A DNA stretch of 64,000 nucleotides, taken from Anticarsia gemmatalis. Its lineage: Eukaryota > Arthropoda > Insecta > Lepidoptera > Erebidae. The position numbers and the translations under genes are program-made. The stretch lies in NCBI RefSeq assembly GCF_050436995.1, contig NC_134765.1, positions 9,017,501 to 9,081,500 on the forward strand, in the 5' to 3' direction. Under the pieces are notes generated by a model. That model worked only from the letters and a program-made list of their open reading frames with translations. It did no database searches and was not told the DNA's origin. Within the stretch, counting starts at the first letter, position 1; each line of letters begins with the position of its first letter. This document shows positions 34,754-46,099 of the stretch, in pieces.

Positions 34754-34967
34754 TTAGGTCGGGGTAAAAGTCTTTCCGCATTATAGTATGTATGAACTTG
34801 TAATAAAATCTTTTCTCTACACAAAAAAGCTCGATATTTGGATACCTCACGACCTCACTGAAAGAAACCTAATGAACCGTGTACTTATTTGTGATTCTTG
34901 AAGCCAAAGAGATTTTATTACAAGTTCATACATACTATAATGTGAAAAGACTTTTTCCCCGAAGTAA
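34754..34967. mobile_element. Mariner-type MITE, copy 2
   Basis: The termini are TTAGGTCGGGGTAAAAGTCT and its partner ...GACTTTTTCCCCGAAGTAA, flanked by TA on both sides. It is nearly identical to the copy at 34110 over its 214 bp, same orientation. Confidence 0.85.
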
Positions 34968-36400
34968 TATATGTTCATTTTTATTTTATATACCTAAATT
35001 GATTAGCATAAATAGCGATCATACGATTCCGGGTGATTTCCCGAGCCAATTTGCACAGTATTTCGAGGAATAAACTTTTAACAACTACATGAATGGTCCA
35101 TAATCGACCTAAATGTTATTATATAATCTTATTAGTGCAATACATAAAATACTAACAATTTGATCTTTACAATCGCGAGTATACGTTATCAATTCAGTTA
35201 AATCACACTTTAGTACCACGTGGTCTATGCAAAATAATACCGAATTTGTGTTACTAAGATATCTGTTATCAGTAGCCCGATATTGTTATCAATTAGGTGC
35301 TAACAACGACAGCCTGAGAAACTACTAGGTGGTCTATAAACACAAATCAATTTAAACCTTAAATTTCAAGTTATAAAGTGCAAAATTGTGTGAAGACTTT
35401 TGGGTAAAATTTTTGATTCCCGCGTAAATATCACACCAATTGTTTTTTTTTTAGTTTTAAACGATGTGTGAAAATAGGTCTAAAAATGATATCAATTTAT
35501 TTTATTAGTAATGATTCAACGCCAATGATAAAGCATTGTAATACATTATTGTTACTTATCTTACTTTATTATAGTCATTGTGATTTTAATAAATCCTACA
35601 TAGATATATATTATACTTTTAAATTCGATAGTTCGAACGCATGTATGTACTAAGCGAACTATGTAAATTGATTTTATAAAATTTTGTACACAGACAGTTT
35701 ATAACCTGGATTCTAGACTGTTGTCTCGACATAATAGGAAAGGTACTATTTCCTGAAGGTATAACATGAAGGCTGTCACGTGAACGATGTCGTAGGCAGT
35801 AGCTAGTTTCTAAGTATTTTTGTACCTAAAAACAATTCCGACAGGCATAAAATAAATCATACTATTAAAACCACGGAATATTTTCTTACTAAACTCGTTT
35901 GAAAGAACACCCATACTGGTATAATAATTTGATTTACGCTCGTCCATCTGCCAAATTCGTTCGCGCCTAAAACGTACGTTTCCGAACGACAACCAAATAT
36001 GGCGGGCGACAAATGGCGGGAATTTGACATTAGTTGCGTAATGTTAGAGATATTTAGCGTACACGTGAAGAAAAGAATATTTGATTCTTATTGTTCTGTT
36101 AAGTAGAAAGAAAGCACTCTGGTAAATAAACTAATAGCACTATAAATTATGTAATAAAGTTAAGTTAAGTTAAAGTTTTTTTTTTCAGCCATTATCTTTA
36201 CACTCCTGGGCAAAAGCCTTCCGCGTCATATTGTAGTTGTTCCTAAACATGACATAAAGAATATAAAAAAAATAATTACAGGCCGCAAATTATCGAAGAA
36301 TAAATATTTTTAGAGATCATAAGTAAGTAGTGTTCATTATGTTATGTCTTTGCCTATCCTTATGAGAAAAAGGTGTGATTTTTTCCGAAGTGCTTACATA
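34968..36400. other. AT-rich DNA with a Helitron-end scrap
   Basis: CACGTGAACGATGTCGTAGG CAGTAGCTAGT at about 35777-35808 looks like a decayed Helitron-like 3' end. Otherwise no feature is recognised. The 60-codon frames here have no motif. Confidence 0.4.
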
Positions 36401-36530
36401 CAGTCAACTTGGATAACTTTGAATCATTTCATATCAATTGTGTTGGTTTCATATGAAAAAATAATCGAAACTAGTTCAAATTCCCACGCTCAATGTTACC
36501 CAAATGATTCAAAGTTACCCAAGTTGACTG
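36401..36530. mobile_element. Short TIR MITE with TA target duplication
   Basis: CAGTCAACTTGGATAACTTT at the left pairs with AAAGTTACCCAAGTTGACTG at the right, with TA on each side (36399-36400, 36531-36532). At 130 bp it fits a minimal Tc1/mariner-type MITE. The 104-codon open frame across it (36344-36658) is a by-product and not a gene. Confidence 0.8.
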
Positions 36531-36532
36531 TA

Positions 36533-37483
36533 AGTATAGCTAATTACAGAAGGTTAAGCTGTCAAAATAAAACTCTTAATTTGTCTATGGTAAGGTCGTT
36601 TAACTCAATAATCTGCTCTATGCTTACCACATCACGTCTCGAAAAATCAATTTTCTAATAAATTATACCTTGCAAATAGCCCGGCCTATAAAATGTACTA
36701 ATTAATCTATTCAGTTTTGTAATTATAATTAATTTGTAAGCTTCTGACGGCTATCTGCCTTTAAATCTTTGAATTTATGGTTATCTTATGATAGAGTATT
36801 AAGATATTAGACTATATTCAAGATTTAGTATCAAACATGACTAAAATTGAGAAGTTTCGGTAGTGCTAAAGGAATTTTATGTATGCAAACCTTGTTCGCC
36901 TAAGACCTTAATTTATTCAGCACAAAACAAAAGCATTTGAATTAAAGTTTTACATAGTTAAGTTAATAAATACTTAAAGGACTTGTTTAGACTGAGTCTG
37001 GTAACTTATTTGTAATTTTGTTAGTTTTCTTTTCATCTCAGTCGTAAATTACTTCCTTTATTATATTAATAGACATGCCTATGTTGGGATTAAATGTTCC
37101 CATTTCCACTTTTTCATTTGAACATATAATTATGTTAACAACCAAAAAGTTTTGAATAGCGTCATATAATAAATATTTTAAGTAAATATTCAGATCGCCT
37201 ACTTAAAACCAAACTATCAATAAAACCTACAATTTGACGACCATTTCGCTATTACACAAAAATAACCGTTTTGAAAAACCATCATCATTAATGTCCAAAA
37301 TGTCGCTCGTTTGTTAAAGTCCATTGTATAACTGACAGACTGTCAATAATATGACAATAATACGGCTGTTTATCAATCTAGTTATTGGCGATAAAATAAA
37401 TAAATAAGACGCTACGGTTTCGGTTACACCTACACTTGCGGAATCATGATTTACATACACACGTACCTAGTACGCAAATGTGG
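36533..37483. other. AT-rich DNA, no feature recognised
   Basis: Nothing supported. Confidence 0.4.
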
Positions 37484-37624
37484 AGGAGTTTCTTGCCAGC
37501 TCTTCTCATTGGCCCTACCTTCCGAGCTGGCGGTAAATTCACTCTCTGTATCATTGACTATCATAAGTGTCAGCACTTGACTTAAATGAATAAATTATTT
37601 GATATTGATTTTTTGATTTTGTGT
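37484..37624 (+). mobile_element. Non-LTR retrotransposon 3' end
   Basis: GAGGAGTTTCTTGCCAGCTC and TTCCGAGCTGGCGG are followed by AATTCACTCTCTGTATCATT, an AATAAA and a (TTTTGATT)-like simple tail. The second half recurs in reverse orientation at 59377-59470. This layout is typical of lepidopteran non-LTR 3' untranslated regions as I recall them. No coding sequence is included. Confidence 0.65.
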
Positions 37625-37643
37625 AGGCAGCGTATGATATGTT

Positions 37644-37852
37644 TTAAAAAATGACAACACCCGCAGTAAGAATTGCTCTTGTGTCGCGTTGACTTTTACA
37701 AACATACAAACAACGGACACAAAGCACAACCAGACACGAAACTATTATTTGTGAATTGCATAAATAATTGCTCCGCGTGGGAATCGGACCCTCGACCTCC
37801 CGACGCAATGGTATCGGCATGGCGACCTAAACGATTGGGCCGTGGAGGCAGT
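37644..37852 (-). mobile_element. tRNA-headed SINE, 'TGGCGCAGTGG' family, copy 2
   Basis: On the minus strand: CTGCCTCCACGGCCCAATCG, B-box GGTCCGATTCCC, then TAGTTTCGTGTCTGGTTGTG and a tail before CGGGTGTTGTC. The A-box has changed (GGCCCAATCG for GGCGCAATGG). Confidence 0.75.
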
Positions 37853-40439
37853 ATACATAGTATGTACATTTCGCCATATATCTATGTAATAGGGTGCCGG
37901 CCTATTGTCCTATACCGCACCAGTTACGAAACTCTGGGCCAATTTGATTAATTATTATTCTAATATTGATAAGAAAAGACCAATAGCGCTTAATCTTGTG
38001 ATTTTCAAGTAGATTATCTAAAGTACCTACGCAAATAAATATTTCATACAAATATTCTTGGCTTGAAAAAAAAAAACATACTTACAATGCTTTAATTAGT
38101 GTTTTTGCAATTACTTTTCTGTTAAATTTTCTTATGTTTACTATTATAAGTGGTTTATTGTGTCCCATTGCTAAAAGAGGACATTTTACATGACAATATA
38201 ATCTTTAATTTCTTTTTTAAAGTTATATCAAAGTATCAACTGCACAAATCCGCACAACCCATCAACAAAATCGCTTAGAATTTTTCAATTAAACAAAATA
38301 AACGGCACTCGTGATTCGTTAAGCTTGTAATTTTAAAAGTAAATGGCTTCACCAGGTGGTCTGCAGTCTGCAGACTAGTTGAGATGCCATCTAATTATAA
38401 CAGCGTCATCATAGCACAAGCCCAGGGTGGGCTTATCATAGTTAGTGTTATTAAACTATCAAGTTGAGTATGACGTTTGTGGTTTTTTATTTTATACTTC
38501 TGATGTGTTTATAAGCGAGTAATTTTCCTTTTATTGTGTAAGATTTGTTGTAATTGAAATGTGTAAAGAATCTTTGTAATAGGTTGGCAATTTGTTGTAA
38601 TTAAATGAGAAAATTAAAGATGTTGTCGCTGGGTCCCAAATTAGGACACTGATTCTTTTTCGGCACTATTATAAAGTTTTGAACTTGAAAATATGTGCAT
38701 GAGACTGCTAGCACATAACCAAAATAAATTCCTTATCTTTCAGAATTATTACGAGCTAACGATTACTCCCTTCGGGAACTAAATTACATATTACCGATAC
38801 TGGTTGATTTTTAGAAGAAGAAGTAAGATTTTTAACCATCCAGAATCAAAATAATTTAAGATTTTCAACAATATTAATGCTGAATTTTGTAAAAATCCGA
38901 TCGGCTATTTAGCAGTCTTACTGTACTGCAATCAGCCTTTCGCATCTAAAATAGTTTTTCACCCACTTTTCATTCATCAAATCGATTATTTCACCTGCAA
39001 CCTGAACAAGCGTACCTATAATCTAGGTTAAATGCACCAAGCCTTGACACACGAGACAGCTGATCAATGAGCTATTAGCATAAATATTATGTAAGCTATT
39101 AATAGAATAGGGGACAATGCAGCCTTCGACACAACAATAAATAATAATAGCTTTTTAACGGTCATGTACGGGTAAATGTACTGTTTATAGTGAATACATG
39201 GTTATTATAAATAAGCATAATTGCTTAATATTCCGGAAAAATATTGATTTTAAATGATTAGTGCCAGTTTCACATCTTCTGAATAAGTATCGGCAAGCCA
39301 GGCGAAATTTTGTCAGTTGTTTTCTTAAATTTGCGGTAATTTTATCTATCAGGTACGTTATCCAATACATAGGTATAAGAAAACTAACCGAGAGCTGTTA
39401 AATTAAATTTATATTATTATTATTTATTGCATTGGATTAATATAGGCAGTATTGTTTAATGATACATTGTAATAATATACTCGTATTATGTAAGCTTTAT
39501 AAACATCCCAAAACCGCCAGTCACTATATTGTTAAGACACCTAACTAAGAAATCAAATGAAATGCTATTTTATCTTAGTAGTATCGTAAAATATCACAAA
39601 TGGTAACATGATATTCATTTGTATTATGTAGTGATAAAGATCACAAAATTAGCACATATAGGTATCTAGTTTGCATCGTAATCATATTAATATCAGTACC
39701 AATTAAAATACTAATCAACATTATTAAAAAAAAAAGCAAGCTGTCAATGATTATCGCAATTATATCTCAAACAGTACAAAATATTTAAATTCAAACAACT
39801 CACTTATAAAAGGAATATACATAATAATTATAATATCATTAATTATAGTCGAGTCGATATAAATTAATTGAAAACTTACTAATTAAAAGTCTTTGAAAAC
39901 TACATGTCCCACCACTAGTGACAGATTTATAGTCGAATTACACTCTCATACATGTAAATTCAAATTCTTTCGCAGTTCCAAATCTTGTCTATGAGCTATT
40001 TCGAGGAAATTAATTGAACAAACGCATTTTATCGCGGCAATAATCGACTAATATAATTTAGTCGAATACCAAACGTCAATTAGTAAGATTTCTGTGATAT
40101 TTCAAATATGTTGTGTTTTATGGTGTTTTGATGTGTTATAAAATTAATTAACATAAATAATGATGATCTGCGGCTAATAAAAAAACGTGTTGGAAAATAA
40201 TACTTGTCGACTAATCTATATCAAATTGCCTATAACTGTCTGAACCGAGAATGATGCAACTCGGATAAAATATCACTGAGGAAGTGTTCAAGCTTGTAAG
40301 CAACAAGTACATGATGTGTGTGGTGCAATGGTTAAGGTGGTCACCACGTGAGAACTATACGGGGAGTCTCACATTCGATTTCCATTTAGATAGTTAGTAC
40401 GTAAGTCAAATATTTATTAGAAAATTCTTGCAACAATGG
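37853..40439. other. AT-rich DNA with one RTE-tail scrap
   Basis: GTGTCCCATTGCTAAAAGAG (about 38160-38180) resembles the RTE/SINE tail on the minus strand. A tRNA-like stretch (TGGTGCAATGGTTAAGGTGG, 40320-40345) is followed by a degraded B-box near 40372. The rest is featureless. Confidence 0.4.
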
Positions 40440-40540
40440 AGCAGCTATCTCGGACAAAATACCTATCACAGAAATATGTATTTTGAGTGGGTATCGAACC
40501 CACTACACCTTAACAACAAATAAATTTTGGGCTAGTACCT
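40440..40540 (-). repeat. tRNA-like SINE head
   Basis: The minus strand contains GTGTAGTGGGTTCGATACCC, a B-box-like element, near the AGCCCAAAATTTATTTG block. It resembles the 33297 family in degraded form. Confidence 0.4.
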
Positions 40541-41632
40541 TATCAAAGTAGTGTTGCCTGTATGTAGCTTAACAAGATAAATATAAATTATAATGAAAAT
40601 ATGTATAAGTAATGCATTGCATCATATTGATTTTAAACCAGATCACCTACGAAACTTATGTATAAATAATTTAAATTTAACCCGTTTTACTCTCTCATAG
40701 TGGGAAGTGATGCACTTGATACTTGTTCTGTCATGTTAATGGATTATACTGTTACTGATAGAATTTGATACTAGCCGAGGCTTCGATCTCATATTTTTGG
40801 AGTTTTGATGTTAGTGTGTTTGAAATCTTAGATGTAGATCCGAAGAAGAAGCTGGGAAGACAATATTGTTAAAATATATTATTTTACTTCTGTTACTGGT
40901 TGCTATAATTTGAAGTTCGGATTCTTTTGTACATTGTAGAAATCAGTGTAAAATTGTTAAATATAACATAATTTGAGTTCTATTTCTCAGGATTATTAAA
41001 AAATCGATAGCAAGAAAATATAGACGTTCATTTCGTAATGTAATTAGTAACATAATTATTATAAAACGTAATTTTAAATGTTTCTTCTCCGTGTGATGTT
41101 TACAGAAGAGGCTAGTTTGACCATAAAACTAAACTAAAAAACCTAAACTTGTATCAAACAATCCCATCAATAAATTCCTATATTGTATCCTTAACAAGGC
41201 CCAATAAATGTATAAAAATCTTATTATATAATTATTTATTATGTGTTAAAATTGGAGTATCTATAAAACTCTCCACTACTATATTTATGATCTCAATCAA
41301 AGATTTTAATAAAAAGGATAAAAGATAAATATGTGGGTCAATATTAAAACGCTCCGGTTTTGAAAGACATATTTATTTTTAAAACGCGTAACTATTAAGT
41401 TCTTAATACTTTAGTCATACATTGATAAATGAATACGGTTTACTTAAGAAAATTAAAAATAACTGTTAACTTAAATATTGCGTTTAAAAATAACGAAACT
41501 GGTTTGAACGAAATAACGTGAAATTTATTTTTAAGTAGTTTATGTAAAGCACTGCAATTAAATGAAAAGGTATTCAATTCGACATACCTACTTAATTTTA
41601 TTTTACTTTCAATTGATAATAAGTATTTTTTA
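40541..41632. other. AT-rich DNA, no feature recognised
   Basis: Nothing supported. The 89-codon minus frame 41440-41709 runs into the SINE head at its start and is considered spurious. Confidence 0.4.
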
Positions 41633-41820
41633 GCGCTCACCGGTCGGTAAACGATCTTTGGGTAATCTTGGTAAGCAATCCAACAGTCATTCGAAAGATG
41701 GGTGACCACGTAGTGGTAGTGGTACTCCGTGCTTCTTAGGGTACGTTAAAAGTCAGTCTCAGTTGTGGGCTTTTGAGTGGCTTGAACAACTTCGACACTA
41801 GGTTGACCACTAATACGATA
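41633..41820 (+). mobile_element. 5S-headed SINE, family 1, copy 4 (diverged)
   Basis: GCGCTCACCGGTCGGTAAAC, AGATGGGTGACCACG, AAAAGTCAGTCTCAG and TTCGACACTAGGTTGACCAC keep the family order. The A-box region is altered and about 30 bases are missing in the body. Confidence 0.7.
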
Positions 41821-42717
41821 ACAAAACAAACACTGAATTATAATAAGAAATGTTTTCAGACATTTCAGACAACAATAGACTAATTAAAAAGCCAAATAAA
41901 TTCTAAATTTTAACCTAAAATTGCGAACAGTGACTACAGCCAAATTTTCAAAGACGTTATCTATAACCCTAACAGGTTATTGACTCAGCATGTCTCAATA
42001 GCAGTTATTCAAAACAAACAAGTCTATTATAATAAGTACCTGTTTGAAGGGTCCTTTGAACAAAACAGTGGCTTTAAGAATTAATTTTTGATAATCATCG
42101 GTTAAGACAAGACGTATCATGTTCAAGATAAACATGTCATTGTCCAACTTTGAACATATAATTGTTTCATTGCTTAGCAAATTAACATAAATTAAAATTT
42201 AAAACTATAATGTAAGTATAAAAGTGCCTATTTCTATAGGCAATTATTTTTGGATAGGGCTGTCTCACTACCAAAAAATGTGTCACTGTTTTAGATTATA
42301 TTTACATTACTTATCATGAAAAAGCCCATCGTTAGAATTTTCTGTGTTACTTAAAGGCAATATTTTACATGAAAACTTTTGATTACTATAATGGCTTAAT
42401 AATTATTATTTACTTTATAATAATTTAAGGGCTCTGTCATGCATGACAGAAACGCTCATATAGCAGGTTTCCCAAAATGAGACAGTCAATTTTGCCATCC
42501 AAGAATCCGTAATAATGAAAGAAAACAGCTTTAAATTGTTTTAAGGTTAATTATATCTGTATTTTATTTCAACAAACAATACTCAAAATTTAAGCTATCA
42601 CATCAATAATCCTTTACGTTCAACCCTAGCTAAGCTATCTATACATGCATGCATGCATGCATCAGTAATGCAACAGCATACAACGATGGTAACTGCAGTC
42701 TATTGTCAGAGAGAAAG
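41821..42717. other. AT-rich DNA with an (ATGC)n run
   Basis: A short CATG/ATGC tetranucleotide run lies at 42643-42662. At 42438-42449 the palindrome GTCATGCATGAC occurs. No gene is recognised. Confidence 0.4.
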
Positions 42718-42796
42718 TGCCTTATAGCTCAGAGTCGGTAGTGCATTGAATTATTCATTATGATAACCGAGCGATATAGATTCGAATCGATGAGCA
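42718..42796 (+). repeat. tRNA-like sequence (pseudo-tRNA or SINE head)
   Basis: TAGCTCAGAGTCGGTAGTGC (A-box-like, typical D-arm wording) and GATTCGAATC (B-box core, 42779-42788) are at tRNA spacing. The acceptor ends do not pair properly and no clean anticodon stem forms. A functional tRNA gene is unlikely. Confidence 0.45.
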
Positions 42797-43781
42797 TTGT
42801 TTAATTTTTTAGGGTTCTTTCGGTATTTTGATTGGACCGTTGTTTTGTATTGTTGTAGATTTTTGTGATGACATTGTTAATTTGGTTTATTTATATAACA
42901 GTTTCAGAAATCTATTTGGTTTCAAAGCTTCTTGTTATAGTTTTATAGCTGGTTACTGATTTGATAACTAACAACTTCAGTAATAAAAACTACTACGATG
43001 TATTTTATAATTTCACAGATAGGGGATTTTTTTTTAATTTACGCTTAAAATTAGACTGAGAAAGATTATGTAACCGAAAATGTGTGATAAAAACTTTCAA
43101 TATTTTTCAAGTTAATGTAACTACTTTTCGGTAATGAAATTGACTCCATTAACTTATATTTCGCCTTCGTCTCTGATCTGCACTTCTCCATTTTTTAACT
43201 GTATACGGAACTCAATCACAAAAACAAAGTATTACACCACACTTATTGTATAAAATCTTTAATGACGAAATAGATTCTTTGAATTTCTGTTCGTTCACAA
43301 TAACCCTTTGAAAGTAAGTTCATTTGTTAAACGACAATAGAACGGATATTATCATCGATGCGTTACCAATAACATGATTTATTATATTATGATATCGACT
43401 ATGGATATTATTGATCAACAACTTAGTAGACAGCTTTGTATGCAAGCGTTAAGTTAACTGCTAGCGGAAGCACACAATAATAAGAATTTAGAACATCAAC
43501 AAGTGACCGGTAGGCGCATACGGCTAGTCGGTGACCTGTTTGATACAGCTGCTTTAGTTTGGAAGTACACAGAATTGTTATTTACAATCTAGATTAATTG
43601 GGTATGCTAAAGCTCTCTGTAAAGTTGCCGAACTATAAGACACTATCACACATAATAGTAAATTATTTTGTATATGCTACCCATTATTCGGACAATTGAA
43701 CAAATGAATTTTATGCTCCGATAGCACAAAACAAATTAAAATAACTCGAGAAATCGTTCATAAAAGCACCTTTTACCCTTA
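42797..43781. other. AT-rich DNA, no feature recognised
   Basis: Nothing supported. Confidence 0.4.
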
Positions 43782-43917
43782 GGGAAAGTGAGAGACCAAA
43801 AAACGTCACTAGGTCCGTCCCAACAAACTTCACTTGCTTTATTCATACATCTTACTAACTCGTAATTCGTCCTGTGTGTATGAATGGTCATACATACAGG
43901 ACGAATTACGAGTTAGT
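43782..43917. repeat. Non-LTR fragment ending in a 30-bp palindrome
   Basis: 43782-43853 is a minus-strand relative of the remnant at 30510 (GAGACCAAAAAACGTCACTAG, TTATTCATACATCTT). Arms 43854-43883 and 43888-43917 (ACTAACTCGTAATTCGTCCTG...) then form a 30-bp stem with one mismatch and a 4-base loop. Confidence 0.7.
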
Positions 43918-44308
43918 TCTTCATATTATTAAAAAATGTATGAAATAATAAAAAATACCTACATTAAACAAAACACTCTTTAATTTAGGTACAAAGTAAC
44001 TAGTCCATCAAAAATTCTAAGTATTTTTTAACAGCAAAGAAACATATCACTTTATCACAAATGTCCTTAAAATTACGGTTACAATATTTATTTTAATTTT
44101 ATCAGTAGAATCAAAACCTAATTTAAATGCTTATCAATTAATTTAAAAACATACGTTTAGTGTAGATTAGATTCTTTAGATAAAAGGCAGACAAGCCTTA
44201 CGATGCAAATTGATAATACACATTGCCGATTCATGTTTGTTTGTTAAGTAAATATCAGTGCGAGATTCATATGAACTTTGTACTGAAAAAGTATAGTTAG
44301 CAACAAAG
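43918..44308. other. AT-rich spacer
   Basis: Nothing recognised. Confidence 0.4.
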
Positions 44309-44518
44309 TTGACTGCCTCCGTGGCGCAATGGTTTAAGTCGCCACGCCGATATTATTGCGTCCAGGGTTTGATTCCCACACGGAACAATTATTTGTGAGT
44401 TCCACAAATAGTTGTTTCGAGTCTGGTTGTGCTTTGTATCCGTTGTTTGTATGTTTGTAAAAGTCCCCGCGACACAAGGGCAATTATTAGTAGTGCAGAA
44501 GATATCTTAAAAAAAACA
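44309..44518 (+). mobile_element. tRNA-headed SINE, 'TGGCGCAGTGG' family, copy 3
   Basis: The A-box TGGCGCAATGG (from 44322) and B-box GGTTTGATTCC (44366-44376) are intact. The body GTTTCGAGTCTGGTTGTGCTT and AAAAGTCCCCGCGACACAAG matches copies at 31974 and 37644, and the copy ends in an A-rich run. It looks full length. Confidence 0.8.
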
Positions 44519-44788
44519 CGATATCAATTTTTTTTCCAAAACTAATCATATATATTTTCGAAAAAAAAATTTGAGTTGTTAATTAGTTTATTCTTAGTTT
44601 ATTAGTTATTAATTTATTCGTGTCACCTAAACGAGTTATCCTGTTCATAATTATTCTGTCGCGTGTATTACCTTGATTACATGCCGACAGGTTTAGACCG
44701 ACATGCGGCATGTTGTTAAAAAACTCATGTCTTTCATAATATACGGGAGAGTAAGCTACGCATTTAGTAATATAGGAAATGGACCATA

Positions 44789-45010
44789 ATCTATACTAAT
44801 ATTATAAAGCTGAAGAGTTTGTTTGTTTGTTTGTTTGTTTGAAAGCGCTAATCTCAGGAACTACTGGTCCGATTTCAAAAATTCTTTATTCTATAGGCTA
44901 TATTTCATCACGCTACGACCAATAGGAGCGGAGTAGCAACGAAAAATGTTACAAAAACGGGGAAAATTTTGACCCATTCTCTCTTATGTGGCGCAAGCTA
45001 AGTTGCGCGG
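44789..45010 (+). mobile_element. Helitron-like nonautonomous element, family A copy 6
   Basis: It starts ATCTATACTAATATTATAAAG with four GTTT units and ends TTGCGCGGGTCAGCTAGT. The segment containing GATAGCCCATTTATCGAGG is deleted relative to the other copies. Confidence 0.8.
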
Positions 45011-45267
45011 GTCAGCTAGTCACTTATAAAGTAGAGACTAATCGTTTGGATGTAATTAATGATTGTGAAGTTTTGCGACATACAAATATTTTTTCTAGCG
45101 GAACAAGTCAGATTAACGAGTTTTAACTTTATATTGCTAGATAGATTTCTTCCTAGACTCGCTTACAAAGTTGTGGTCGTGTCATAATTATTGTCGGTTC
45201 TTAAATGTCCAAATTCTATCTCTTCTTCATAGTAAAGTTTACAATAACTATCCCCGAAAAATCAGTT

Positions 45268-45333
45268 ATTAGGTGTTTTTAAATGGACGATATTATGGGG
45301 ATCCATAATATCGTCCATTTAAAAACACCTAAT
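45268..45333. repeat. 31-bp perfect hairpin
   Basis: ATTAGGTGTTTTTAAATGG... (45268-45298) is perfectly complementary to 45303-45333, leaving only the 4-base loop GGAT. No other copy is seen in the window. It is probably a recent inverted duplication or a minimal foldback element. Confidence 0.9.
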
Positions 45334-45359
45334 TCTTCATCTTGCGATTTTTTTTTTGT

Positions 45360-45525
45360 TTTTATATAACCCCTTAGTATCTCACTGCTCAGTAAGGATC
45401 TCCTTCCATGTCCACCAAAGTGCGCATGTCCTCAAGAAATACGTTAAACAATTTTAAGGCATGCAAGGTTTCATCAAAATGATTTCACCGTTGGAGCAAG
45501 TGTCAGTGACTAATTCTTAAATAAT
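45360..45525 (-). mobile_element. SINE fragment of the 46831 family
   Basis: GGCATGCAAGGTTTCATCAAAATG and TTTCACCGTTGGAGCAAGTG match the central part of the SINE at 46831-47135. A degraded tail-like CTCACTGCTCAGTAAGG lies at its left. No tRNA head remains. Confidence 0.6.
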
Positions 45526-45777
45526 TTTTCGAATAAAACAGTCATGCCTTATTCTAATTGATATCAATCTTCATAACAAATGAAGGACGAAGGATAAAAG
45601 ATTGATTACTTGATGCTATCTTAATATGTAATTTAATTAAATTATTCTTATAATGGCGTTAGTTAATTGATGGGCGCCGTGATAGACATAATTATGTTGT
45701 AACATCTTCGTTATGTTTTTATTCATTTACTTCATGTTTGTTTGTAAATATTGATAAATAATGATTAAAGAATACTA

Positions 45778-45962
45778 CTAGCTACACGTTGTTTTGCCAC
45801 AAAAAAAAAAGTGTCACTTAGGGGCATGAAAAATAGATGTTGGCCGATTCTCAGACCTACTCAATATGCTCACAAAGTTTCATGAGAATTCGAAGAAGCC
45901 GTTTCGGAGGAGTACGGTAACGAAAACTGTGACGCGAGAATTTTATATATTAGATTTACATA
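45778..45962 (-). mobile_element. Degenerate Helitron-like element
   Basis: It starts CTAGCTACACGTTG. Phrases CTCACAAAGTTTCATGAGAATT and GAAGCCGTTTCGGAGGAGTA precede GCGAGAATTTTATATATTAGA. The order resembles nonautonomous lepidopteran elements; assignment is tentative. Confidence 0.45.
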
Positions 45963-46099
45963 TAAAAAAAACTAACAATTGGCACAATAATAGCGAATTA
46001 CTTGAGAATAAATAGTAAAGCTATATTTGCATGCGGCATGCGTTTATTTATTTACATTGCAGCATACAAAAAAGACTCTCCCCCTCCTTGGCTTTTTGT

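Noticed and set aside
36344..36658. 104-codon open frame
   Set aside because: It reads through a TIR MITE (36401-36530), has no motif and has composition driven by AT content.
42718..42796. Candidate tRNA gene
   Set aside because: A- and B-box wording is present but the acceptor and anticodon stems do not pair; more like a SINE head or pseudo-tRNA.
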